A model generated the notes under the pieces. It had not been told where the DNA came from. It saw only the letters and a list, made by a program, of their open reading frames with translations, and did no database searches. Shown piece after piece: positions 53,964 through 64,000 of a stretch of DNA of 64,000 nt. This DNA comes from Daucus carota subsp. sativus (Eukaryota; Streptophyta; Magnoliopsida; Apiales; Apiaceae): the NCBI RefSeq assembly GCF_001625215.2, contig NC_030387.2, positions 31,767,606 to 31,831,605 of the forward strand, read 5' to 3'. How positions within the stretch are numbered: the stretch's first letter is position 1; every line of letters starts with the position of its first letter. A program made the translations under genes and the position numbers.

Positions 53964-55072
53964 ATATTGGATTCTTATATAATGAACACAGTTATAGGAT
54001 CATATTTAGTTGGCTACTCAAATTTATAGGATGAGGGTGGAGATAGAGGAGCAAAATAAAGAAAAAAAGGATGTTCCAGGTTATGCCAGGGCATAACCCG
54101 TTCCAGGTTATTTGCTATTAAATCCTACTCAACACTGCATGTTTAAAATTATATATCATGATCATATTATGAAGGATGCCGACAATTATCTGTTAAGTTA
54201 TTAGGACTACAGTTATGGTTGAAATTCTTTTGATGATCATTCTTCCCTTGGTTACCTGACCCCTCTGGACCTCTACAGTACATACATAGTACATTTAAGA
54301 GTTGCCCATTTATAAAATTTTGGCCCATAACTGAAGATACCAGAAGTGTAAATAAGGTTTATCAATATTTTAAAATGGGAAAAATTCACACCTGACCTCA
54401 CAATCCTAAAATTAGTGATAGAGAATTAAATATTCATGCACAAAGCAGAGGGTTAGACATAAGAGATAGAAATGTAGCTTAGATTAAATTGAAAACTACC
54501 GTGTAGTCAGATAATGCTCATCGCATTAATATTTGTTTGGAGAACCATCGTCTGTTGAGAAGGTTTCTTAATTTTTTTTATATTTCTTTTAATGCAGTCT
54601 GGGAATCAAAATATTAAGGCAATGGGAGCATTGCCTCCTAATTTTGGTATGCCATCTGGAATGCATCCCCCACTTCCACCTGGTCCTCCACCACATGGCC
54701 AGCAGCCTCAGTAAATGAAAGTTGTTTTTATGAAGTCCTGTAATATTAGAAAGGCTTGTTACTGAGCTTAATGGAAAATCAGTTGAGCTGCTACTGGGTC
54801 ATTCCTTACTTGAGCAATTGTTTTTGTTTTTATAGAAATTTAGTTGTATATCGATGTTGTAACAAAACTATGGCAGTCTTTCTTATGTCTTGACTCTTGA
54901 CCTAGTATGAGTGAACTTCATGTAGTAGGGTGAATGGCCTCAATTATATCCAGTATTCCAGTTAGATAAATTTGAGTAGCTAACTAAATATGATCCTATA
55001 ATTGTATCACGAAGAAGAAAAAGGAATTGTAAGTTGATGGTGTGACGTGTTCATTATATAAGAATCCAATAT
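53964..55072 (+). mobile_element. inverted-repeat element carrying a host exon
   Basis: Left arm 53964-54028 and right arm 54964-55072 are inverted copies. Shared blocks are ATTGGATTCTTATATAATGA and TAGGATCATATTTAGTTGGC, and the right arm has about 45 extra bases. A last-exon-like segment lies between them. Outside the arms, TTATCACCATCATATTT occurs as a direct repeat (about 53931 and 55108). The structure suggests a Pack-MULE-type or foldback transposon, but no clean target duplication was found. Confidence 0.5.
54598..54714 (+). pseudogene. proline-rich terminal exon, isolated
   Basis: After a good acceptor (TTTAATGCAG) comes a 38-codon exon. It reads SGNQNIKAMGALPPNFGMPS, GMHPPLPPGPPPHGQQPQ and a stop, then a plausible 3' UTR. 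Composition recalls splicing-factor C-termini. No upstream exon is present on this strand. It lies inside the inverted repeat. Confidence 0.5.
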
Positions 55073-55803
55073 GGTGATTCTGATGCAGTTTTAAATGCTT
55101 AACTATTATCACCATCATATTTTTGAGAAGGCTATAACTCTGGAGTACATATGTTCAACTAAGCACTACACATAGACTCTTCACAATCGATCCTTCACAT
55201 TGCTCTAATCTCCTTGTAGTATCTTTAATTTACTACATTCAAATTATAAGATATCAAAACAATTCAATCACCCTTAATTCCCAGGTGTAGCTTTGATAAC
55301 TCAATGTCTCGGCTAAGGACCATGGTCATGAAGCAAGAAGCATCCTATAGACTTTTATCAGACAACCATTCAAGGGCCTATTTCATTTTATTTTGGAGCA
55401 GAGATTATTCAAGCTCACCCAAAACAGAAAAATAAAATATATCAGTAAACCTACAAAATCTGATAAACACACAAACATATTAATATAGTTGCCTTTTAAA
55501 TATTTTTTACCTCTGATGACAACACATTGCGATGTGATCAGGTTTTGAATGTAGTTTGAGAATCGGCCAACCACCTTAATATTGAGACTGCCTGTAAAAT
55601 AAGTTATAGGCTTGAGAGTTACCAATTATATAGCTAGATACCTGGGAGATTCTCACTCTAACATTTGGAACTTGATCCACTCCAAGCGTCCAACGCCAAG
55701 TTCCAGGTGCCTTGTATACAAATATTGAAAAACAAATGTATTTAGCCTCATAACATTATGTATGTTGTAAGAAAGATTGTGGAACCACAAATGTTAAAAA
55801 CTA

Positions 55804-56054
55804 CTCCCTCCGTCCCCCTCAATTGTTTACATTGGGGGACGGGAGCTCGGCACACATTCTAATACTCATATAAAATATAGTTTGATAAATTATTTTGAAC
55901 TTTTTTTTCTTCTGAATAATAATTTACTATCTAAACTTTTATACGAAAAAGAAAAATATTAAAAAAAAGTTATGAACCTATGTTTAATATGCGTCTTAAA
56001 ATGCGTGTCGAGCAATGTAAAAAAAGTGTAAAGAAATGAGAAGGACAGAAGGAG
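55804..56054 (+). mobile_element. Stowaway MITE
   Basis: 251 bp, left end CTCCCTCCGTCCCCCTCAAT, right end the complement of CTCCTTCTGTCCTT, flanked by TA (55802-55803 and 56055-56056). Confidence 0.8.
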
Positions 56055-56331
56055 TATAAAAATTAAGCAAATCACACCCTAATGAATGTTAAATTTATAA
56101 GATTGGACAAACATTGCCAACGTAAATTACAAATCACTTGCACTATCTAAACCAACACTGATTCTAGCAGGCGAAGCTTCAGGAATGTAAAAAGAGCAGT
56201 CATTGAAGCAAATCCCACACCCAAACCTACAAATATTCATCCCAGTTGTACTACACCAATAAAACATAGAATATGAGCTGGCAAGATTGGTTTCTTTCAC
56301 CCATTATATCATTTATCCATCCACAAAAAAC

Positions 56332-56494
56332 AGCTCAATAATTGAACCTACCACATATATTCTAAGTTTTTAACGATAGTTTCCTTCACATAATAAAACT
56401 AAAACAAAATCATACAAAATACATATGACAAAATCATACAAATTAAAAGAATATAAGATAGAGGTGGTGAGGTTTTGATACTAAAGTAAATGGC
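56332..56494 (+). repeat. 163-bp direct repeat, copy 1
   Basis: Begins AGCTCAATAATTGAACCTAC and ends CTAAAGTAAATGGC. Nearly identical to 56802-56964. Confidence 0.9.
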
Positions 56495-56801
56495 ACTACC
56501 TCTGGAGATTGTAAAAAACAGAGACAATCTTGGTGACATCTTCTGGTCTAGAGATTAGGATATTAGGATTCATATTTTCACCATTTTCTGATATTATTCG
56601 ACTATTTGTACTTTCATTACCTTTTACTTTTTTAAGCCAAGTACTGTATTCATATTCTGGTCACCAGCCTATGCTTTATACCTAGATACATAATTAAATT
56701 CTGAATCTTGATAATATGATGGTAAAACCTCTGTGTAGATCCTTCTGTCCTATATACGCCTTTGGAATCACTGCTGGGACCCTTGATCATGCAAGTAAAA
56801 T

Positions 56802-56964
56802 AGCTCAATAATTGAACCTACCACATATATTCCAAGTTTCTAACGATAGTTTCCTTCACATAATAAAACTAAAACAAAATCATACAAAATACATATGACA
56901 AAATCATACAAATTAAAAGAATATAAGATAGAGGTGGTGAGGTTTTAATACTAAAGTAAATGGC
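56802..56964 (+). repeat. 163-bp direct repeat, copy 2
   Basis: Same length as 56332-56494 with about three differences by eye, 470 bp away. Recent duplication. Confidence 0.9.
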
Positions 56965-57349
56965 GGAGAGTATACGTTCATCACTAACCATATTTAAGGT
57001 CTTAATATATTTACCTCCTTCAAGAACGAAGTCTGATGATTCGGGTACACGTATCCGAGCTGCGAAAACAGAATTCTAAAAATATTAATTCTAATAATAC
57101 ACTGGTTTCTATATGAATGTCAGCCCAGAATATATTCAGAGGATTCAACGAAATTGTCACAAATAATTGATACGTACCACCAACTAAATTGTTTCCAAAG
57201 CTGCCATCCAAATTAAGGAAAGAGATAAGGCAGGCTATTATTAGCTAACCATATTAACATATCTCTAATACCTTCATTCTCGAGTTGACTTTGAGTGCTC
57301 TTGTCCCGGAGCTTTAGACGGAGATCTCTGCGATCTTTTGTGACATTAA

Positions 57350-58043
57350 CTTCCAATTAAACAGATTTAACACATAACAGGTGATCTGCTTCGCTTAAAA
57401 TCCGTTGATCAGTTGCATAATAACTTGCAAAAAAACGTATCGCAGATAACCATACGTAAAACTTGCGTCCCTTTGTTATCATAGAGATTATGCACCCATT
57501 TTTCAAAATGCAAGCATCAATGAAATCTGTTTATTTTTTCATCAATTTGCAGCTTGACATTAACAACTCTCACTTAAAAACATACTAAAAATTCATGCAT
57601 CGAACAAATGTGCAAAACTAAAACCTGTTACATAAATTCTCTCTTTAAAGTACACACTACCTCTTCCAGAAATCATACAATCAAGGCGAGGTCTCAGGTC
57701 AAGTCTAAAACAGAACATACATAATACATAATGAACAACCAACTCAAATTGATATATACATTAGTCTCAAACTAAAGCCCAAGAAAACTACCCAAAAATA
57801 AGTGCAAGATATCAGTATCATAGAAAAGTTGTGTGACAATAACATCAGCACCACAATCCACCTGTCAAAGAAGCACACAATGTGTATTCAAGTACCCAAT
57901 CATAAAGATATGTAGCATAGCTCCATGGTTCTGTGCCCAACATCCTCCGAATCTTCTCGACTATGAAAACCATCTCTTTTTAATATATTCGTTATACTCA
58001 ATCTACCTTGTGTGCTTGTGTTTAAAAATGCAATTGTAGTGCT
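57350..58043. other. spacer, nothing recognised
   Basis: AT-rich sequence between fragments. No motifs, repeats or coding signal seen. Confidence 0.4.
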
Positions 58044-58218
58044 TTCATGGACCTTGGTGGCTACGGAGTCAGAGGCAGCCTTGAGGCTGATCACCAGGAA
58101 CCATTCCTCCACCTTTTGATGTGTCAATAGCCTCTATCATAGTGACAGCCTCATCAATTTCAGGCCTTATGTCAGGATTAGCATCCGTTCATCGCTTCAT
58201 CAAATTCGCCAATGAGAC
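58044..58218 (-). pseudogene. protein kinase C-terminal exon fragment (STY13-like)
   Basis: After an acceptor CAG the minus strand reads VSLANLMKR, a stop, then TDANPDIRPEIDEAVTMIEA, IDTSKGGGMVPGDQPQGCL and another stop. This matches the last exon of plant STY13/Raf-like kinases, normally KRCWDANP..RPEM..V and GGGMIPxDQPQGCxCF. Both stops replace conserved Cys or nearby codons (TGC to TGA style changes), so the piece is decayed. No other kinase exon is nearby. Confidence 0.75.
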
Positions 58219-59310
58219 CTGATGGAACAAAAATATTAAATGGATCAAACAGAACAAACAATTTATTTCAGGCGTTCTAACAAACACTTTATGGTTTCTT
58301 AATTATAGAAACCATATATTAGAAATCATAAATGACAACTTATGAAAAAAGAGAAACGGGATGCAGAGGAGATTGTTTCAGACCTGCACACGGGGAAAAT
58401 CGACGCAGGAGAGGGATGGAGAATTCCAAAAATCAGCAATAGATCGGTGTTTACATGTGTAAATGGATGTATACATTCCGCTGCCGGTGTAGTAACACCG
58501 TCGCTTTCCATGCCTGGGAAGAACACACTGCCCTATTCAAAGATGTCTATGCAAACATTCGAAGATCGAAGATATGACCCGACGGCGTGAAGATATGATC
58601 CATACTATTGAAGACTGTATTCAAAATTTGAATTAGGAGTCGGAAATTTTGGTAACAGAATATCCGCTTGTTGATGCACGATCAAATCAGTTTGAAGATA
58701 AGCACGCGAGAAACAGAAGTAACGGGTTAATGGGTTATCCGGATCAGGCAAATGTTATGGGTATTTGAAGGAGTATTTTAGGGCCTTCACTAGCATTTAT
58801 TAAGATTATATATATATATATATATTTAAATTTAATATTTAATATTTAATATTTATTTATATTTATTATATTTATATTTATATTGAATATTGAATATTGA
58901 TTGATAGGTTTTAGTAAAGAAAGAAATAAGAAGAAGAAAGAAATTAGGGTTGAAGAGCGGGTATATAATGAAAAAGATGGGCGAGAAGAAGAGGAGAAAA
59001 GCGCCTTAGGCCGAGCGCTGTCCCCGGAAAAGAAGGGGTAGCGTGGTATTCCACGAGTGAGGTTATAATTGTGGCGCACGATTCCGTCGTGTGATAGGCG
59101 CACATTCACTGGATTAAATCCCAGGCTCGTCTTTGCTGCTTTCGTTTCCAGCTAAAGCGATCTGGGTTCCTCATCCTACATCTTTTTCTTCCTATTTAAA
59201 TCTTTAAATTAGTGATGAAATTGTGTTTTGTTATTTGATGGTGTTGTAAATAGATGTTGCTTTGGATCTGGATTACTGATCTTGAATGGGAGAAAATTTG
59301 TATGTATGTG
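58219..59310. other. intergenic with a GC-rich, hairpin-forming patch
   Basis: Mostly AT-rich, including (AT)n at about 58808-58826. At 58985-59105 the sequence turns GC-rich with several short hairpins (for example CGTGG/CCACG). No tRNA or snRNA is recognised. Confidence 0.4.
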
Positions 59311-59314
59311 TTAA

Positions 59315-59726
59315 GTTTAGGGTACATGTCACGGCAGTTCTCACTGGCATGCCTATAGGCATGTATTTTACAAAAAGGCATGCCCAAATGGCATGCCATT
59401 TTCCATTAAATATAGCAAAAACTGCTGCATCATTACAGGATTGATACTAAAGTGCACTTACAAATATAACAAAAGTTAGTAAATATTAAGAACCGAACTT
59501 AGTACAATACTAACTTATATTAGTAGTTTATCTAATATTTAACTATGAAGTTGGACTATATTTAAAATTTTCAATATTTATAAGATATAATATTTATATA
59601 AATTTTATTATTTATATAAAAAATTAGTAAAAAAGCATGCCAAATGGACAAAAGGCGTGCCTAGGGCATGCCCAGTCTGGCATGCCCAATCTGGCATGCC
59701 CGTGCCGCTGTGACATGAACCCTAAC
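59315..59726 (+). mobile_element. MITE-like element with GGCATGCC subterminal repeats
   Basis: About 412 bp. The ends are GTTTAGGGTACATGTCAC and the complement of GTTAGGGTTCATGTCAC, with TTAA on both sides (59311-59314 and 59727-59730). About nine copies of GGCATGCC or one-base variants cluster within 100 bp of the two ends, and the middle is AT-rich. The duplication might be TTAA or longer, so the superfamily (piggyBac-like or hAT-like) is open. Confidence 0.65.
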
Positions 59727-59730
59727 TTAA

Positions 59731-60700
59731 GTTACCTGGCTTAAAATTTTCAGCACGAGATGTCCTGTTGAATAGATATCTTTGAATTGAAGAGTAATGT
59801 GTGGTAACTTCGGATTTGAAAATATAATCTGCAAGGACTTGAATTGGTTCATAATCGGTGACATTGAGGGCGTGTCTGGGTTCACCGGTTATTTCCGGAA
59901 AATATAAATATCTGGATATTATTTTCATAAAATCAATATGTACTGAGAAGGATATTTTGGGTATATTTGGCCCTTTTTTTTTCAAGCTTTGTATAGGAAT
60001 TTGTAGATCAAATTTCTATTTATAAGTCAGAGGTTTTTAATGGTTTTTTTATTTTTGAAATTTGATTTACAAAAATGTATAAAATTATTATAAAAGATAA
60101 TTGTTAATATTTATTAATATATTATTATTTTATTACTATTATATTTTTAATAACTCATAAGTAATTGATAAATCAAAATTATACGAATTGATATTTTAGA
60201 CTCTCAGTTTATCATATTAAGCCACGTTATAAATCATAATTTTAAGTTCAGCGAAACGGGCTCGGTTACTTGTTTTACAAAAATATGTATATTTTTATTT
60301 GAATTATTTATGAAAATAAATATTTATTTTAAAAAATAAGATACGAAAATAAATATTTTCTTTAAAAAAATAAGATAAGTTAAACTATGCAAAATTAATG
60401 TAAGTTAAATTTTGAATTACATTCTTGTGTTCGCTGTAAATCAACAAAATTGGCTTAAAAGAATGAGATGAACCTGGAAAACAAATGTATCAAATGAACT
60501 ATAATGAATGGAATTACCAAAAACAAGGATTCAATGTTGTCAAGGTGAATCAAAAATTTTGAAGTGTTCCACCGTTTTTACTCTGTAAATCCAGTAACAA
60601 TACTAGGCTTATAAGCAAACAATTTTAACAGTGGAGCATTTCTAAGCCTCCGGTGTGCTGCAATAGCCTTGACAGCTTTGATGATGTTTCTGCAGATTTG
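59731..60700. other. intergenic, 3' flank of the CDK-like kinase
   Basis: AT-rich spacer. The minus-strand frame 59722-59985 overlaps the MITE edge and shows no family similarity. Confidence 0.4.
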
Positions 60701-63700
60701 TTATACTCCTGCACCAACAATCAACCGCAGTTCTTTCCATTTTCATTTCCTGCTCATTCTAAATATTATGAATGCCTGCGATTTCATTTTTATGTAAAAT
60801 GTACCTCTATGAAAACGCGATGGATGATTAGCACTTTGACGAGTATGTCCGTCTTGGCTTCCACGTTTTCTGCTTGATTGTGTCAATGGCCCTGAGAATG
60901 AACTCCTTCCCTTCATCTCAGCGTTCCTTTCCTAGTACATATCAACAAGCCAGATGAAATTATGTTCAGGGAAACAAATAACTACTGATAGATGATAAAT
61001 AAATGTGAATATATCTGGACTTTCCTTCAATGTGAATATATCCAGATTATTTGTCCATCCTATTCTGTACCATTTTAATAAATAAATTATCCCACTTCCA
61101 TTAATCAAAAGTAGTCTAAAAGTTTCGGAAAACTAAAACAAAAAGTGCTGCAAAGAGGAGGTACTAACTCCATATGAATTCCCTGGTGTATCAATATCAG
61201 ACCATGCAAGCGAATTTTGCTGCTGAGGGCGAACTTGTTCCCTTTTCATTGAACGCTTTGAACTGTTCACCCGGTGTCTTAAAGGAGGCTTCTCTTCACT
61301 CAAATGTTCAATGTTATTTTGCATAGCGTTTTGGTCTGCAGAACTGGTTTGAGCTTTCAAAGTTTTCCTTCCATGTGATATTGAGGAAGCAGAATCCTGC
61401 TTTTGCCTTTTGTCCCTGGATTCTGATGCCACTGGTACTGAGAGTGTTCTATTTGATTGAGACATCTCAGTCACTTGACTAACTTCAGATGCAGAATCAG
61501 AATTCAATGAATCCCTGGATCCTTTTTCCTTGGCACATAGGATAAGAATACTTAATTTAGTGGGAAGCAAACTTCTGTCTAAAACTATAACTCACAGAGA
61601 GAGGGGAACCTGTTTCTGTTCTGACGTGGTTGATTCTTGCAAGGGTTGGCGCTCTCTACTGGAATTCCTTGAAGCTCCAACTGAATTTCTCAATGGTCCA
61701 GATGCACGCATTCTGGAAGCGTTTTTCCTGAGACCACAGGTGATATACTTCAGTTTTAAGGAACCATTTGATCGAAAACATTCCATGACAACACTGTCTA
61801 AGGTATAGAAATGAAAATAATAGCATCAATTAAAATGCCTTAGCACTTTGCTTTTTCTTTATTCTACTGAAGCTTTATTTTGACTCTAGAAGGAAAGTGA
61901 TCATGTCATGTTTATACCTCTGTCAGCAGCAGCAATCTGATATAAATATGATAGCCCGAACTGGTTGTACATATTACTAGATTAAAAGTAGTAGCAGTAC
62001 TCTAATAGAATTACTTGGTGATTATTTGTAATAGAAAATTTTCAGCCCGTAATCTATTCGAGTCCATAAACTTCACTCAAGCCCTTTAAGGTTAAATAAT
62101 CATGAGTGTAAGAGCTACCTTCTTTCTTCCTCGCGGAGCTTTGCATCAATTTCTTTGTTGGGTGGGTATTTTGGCAAGCTTGACGGATCACATGCATAAG
62201 GCGTTGAATTGAAATACTGTCTAGCACAAAGGCTTCTGATCAGTGAACTTGATAAAATATAATAACATATGACATTCTTTCTAAAATAATGAGATGAAGA
62301 ATTGAGCAGCATTAAATATTTAAATAGAATTTGGGTTTCAAACTTTCAACAATATAGAAGCAGTTTTCGCGTCATGCTACAATATATTTTACAGTTTACT
62401 AACTTATCCACGAGGTTACCTCAGAATTAAGTGCAGCAGTAGCTGTTCCACGCTTATGTGGTTCAATGGAAAGGAAACTTTCTATAAGATGCTGAGACGT
62501 TTCTGGAAATTCTTTACACCTCTCTCGAAGCATACTTTCATAGCGATGCTGGGGTTTAAACATTGTCGCAAGCGGAAGTTTGTACCTTCTCCAGTATTCC
62601 TCAGTAGGAGTACCGCAAAGCCTAAATATTTTATGTAATTGTTCAACCTGTGGATATGGTAAAGGAACTTAGAGAAACTAAATCGAATCGAGACACCTGT
62701 TTATGCATCTAATGAACATTTCAGAAGACCAAGACACAAAATCAAATTGAGAGACCTGTGTATGCATCAAATGAACATTTTAAAAGGCTAAAATAATTAG
62801 GGGACTTCTGCTTCAATGTGGTAACATAACTGAGAGTTGATAATTGTGAATGCACGGAAAGACCACCCCGCAGAGACCTAACAGTGTCCATTGTTTATTT
62901 TGTAATAAAGCAAAAGTAGGACATTCCCTGTTCAAAATTCTTCCTCGGAAATGATATATCTATGTTTTACTTTATTAATTTTGTATACGTCTCTCATCAT
63001 ATAGGGAAGAAGCGTTTGCATGTGATGGCAGTTCAGCCATCCTATCTCCTCCTCGAACACAAAGCACATACGAATCTAAAAAATGTAGCATAGAAACCTT
63101 TCCTTTTCCTAAGTAGACCAATACCAAATTAAGTCAAAAATGCCAGGTGCATTCCACATGTAAAGCGGTTTAGGGAGGGTAAGTTGTTCCTCTGCTCCTA
63201 AGTTAGACCAACAAAGAATGCATTCTCTAAATTAAAAACGAGCAGCAGATAAACTTTCTCTACAGTTTACAAACCCAATTTCAATTCAAAGTTAAAATGT
63301 GTTACATAGCATAGCAACATAAGAAAGGAAGAGATAATTTGAGTGTTATCACCTCAGTTTTCCCTTTGAGAAAGGGCTTCCCGGTGAAAAGCTCAGCAAA
63401 TACACATCCCACACTCCAGAGATCCACAGATACCCCATATTTAGTTGAGCCCAGTAGAAGTTCGGGAGGACGATACCATAGAGTCACAACACGAGTTGTT
63501 AAAGGTTCTTTATTATATGGCGCAGTAAAGTTTGCCAGACCAAAATCTGCTATCTTCAAAATTCCATCATTGTTAACCAATATATTAGATGTTTTGACAT
63601 CCCGGTGCACTATCCCTTGTGAGTGGCAATGCTCAAGTCCACATAGTAGCTGGCGCATAAAGCACTTAATCTGCTCGCAATTAAAAAAAGAAATCATTTA

Positions 63701-64000
63701 TTGATCTTGACTCTTGAGTTAAAGCTGATGGATGTTACAACCCTAAATAATCTTGATTTCTTGACAACATCAGATATGCAGAAAAATCATTCAAAGGGTA
63801 ACTTGATATATTCTGAACACTTATTTTGGTGAAAAAGAACAAACCTGTGCCTCAGTAAATTTGATGTCAGGACATGATAACAGACCAGCGAGATCATGTT
63901 CCATATACTCAAAAACAAGGTATATGCTACATGATAATTTTGAAGCAATGATCCCCTCTAATTTCATAATGTTTATATGATCAAGCCTTCGGAGAATTGT
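60701..64000 (-). CDS. CDK-like Ser/Thr kinase (At1g54610/IBS1 type), partial
   Basis: Runs off the right edge, so the N-lobe start is missing. Exons: 63845-64000, 63353-63670, 62420-62647, 62119-62216, 61610-61727, 61169-61528, 60805-60931, and a tentative last piece ending at 60701. The kinase part includes RRLDHINIMKLEGIIASKLS and EYMEHDLAGLL, then the catalytic IVHRDVKTSN, DFG (IADFGLANF) and RVVTLWYRPPELLLG of CDK-type kinases. EQLHKIFRLCGTPTEEYW and FKPQHRYE follow. After the kinase domain comes YACDPSSLPKYPPNKEIDAK and a long Ser-rich, basic tail with the family SGPL motif (SSFSGPLTQSS). The family has CDKC-like catalytic domains; the IBS1 member is linked to defence priming. The last exon is uncertain: joining gives only HRGV before a stop. 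Confidence 0.88.

Larger units (their letters stand above)
55511..57349 (-). pseudogene. scattered exon-like segments of an unrecognised gene
   Basis: Minus-strand pieces with splice-like borders: 57272-57349 (VNVTKDRRDLRLKLRDKSTQ), 57015-57059, 55642-55710 (PGTWRWTLGVDQVPNVRVRI) and 55511-55591 (SLNIKVVGRFSNYIQNLITS). Codon use looks protein-like. Phases do not join cleanly from piece to piece, and I recognise no family. A decayed gene or captured exons are both possible. Confidence 0.3.

Noticed and set aside
58985-59105. tRNA or spliceosomal snRNA
   Set aside because: No cloverleaf, no B box, no USE element and no Sm site. Left as an unexplained structured patch.
59722-59985. 87-codon minus-strand frame
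   Set aside because: Straddles the MITE edge, and no family or splice support was found.

Overview
This window is nuclear DNA of a eudicot plant. Support comes from intron-rich genes with clear GT..AG junctions, plant-specific families (SPX protein, SnRK1 kinase, VTI11-type SNARE, RAP2-11/ERN1-like AP2/ERF factor, EDR2-like DUF1336 protein, cinnamoyl-CoA reductase and ARF remnants), a telo-box/site II promoter, and plant-type repeats (Ty3/gypsy LTR element, Helitrons, Stowaway and Tourist MITEs, a tRNA-derived SINE). I cannot name the species from sequence alone.

Layout. 0-2.2 kb: a minus-strand snoRNA cluster in two tandem copies, with its promoter near 2.1-2.2 kb. 2.3-12.95 kb: a short LINE-type retroposon with 16-bp target duplications, into which a 9.9-kb Ty3/gypsy LTR element has inserted (5-bp target duplication, LTRs almost identical). 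13-28.8 kb: a gene-rich stretch with a short SPX protein (+), a p24 cargo receptor (+), a glycine-rich PLDRP1-like protein (-) and a VTI11-like v-SNARE (-). 28.9-38.9 kb: an AP2/ERF factor (+) and the ten-coding-exon SnRK1 alpha catalytic subunit (-), whose promoter and first noncoding region look duplicated. 39-43 kb: repeat-rich, with Helitron ends and a 270-bp tandem duplication. 43.3-49.0 kb: a nine-coding-exon EDR2-like/DUF1336 gene (+). 49.7-58.2 kb: a run of gene fragments in both orientations (cinnamoyl-CoA reductase, an unrecognised two-exon 5' piece, an auxin response factor, a proline-rich last exon inside an inverted repeat, a protein-kinase tail) next to a Helitron 3' terminus. 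59.3-59.7 kb: a MITE-like element packed with GGCATGCC. 60.7-64 kb: the C-terminal two thirds of a CDK-like kinase (-), running off the right edge.

The host genes do not form a pathway, which is normal for a plant chromosome. Several act in signalling (SPX in phosphate sensing, SnRK1 in energy sensing) or membrane traffic (p24, VTI11). The most interesting items are the duplicated dual-guide snoRNA cluster with compensatory changes in its terminal stems, the nested retroelements, the duplicated SnRK1 promoter, and the gene-fragment cluster that may reflect Helitron or MULE capture.

Exon joints were worked out by hand from reading frame, splice sites and remembered family sequences. rRNA targets are from memory of conserved rRNA sequence and need alignment.
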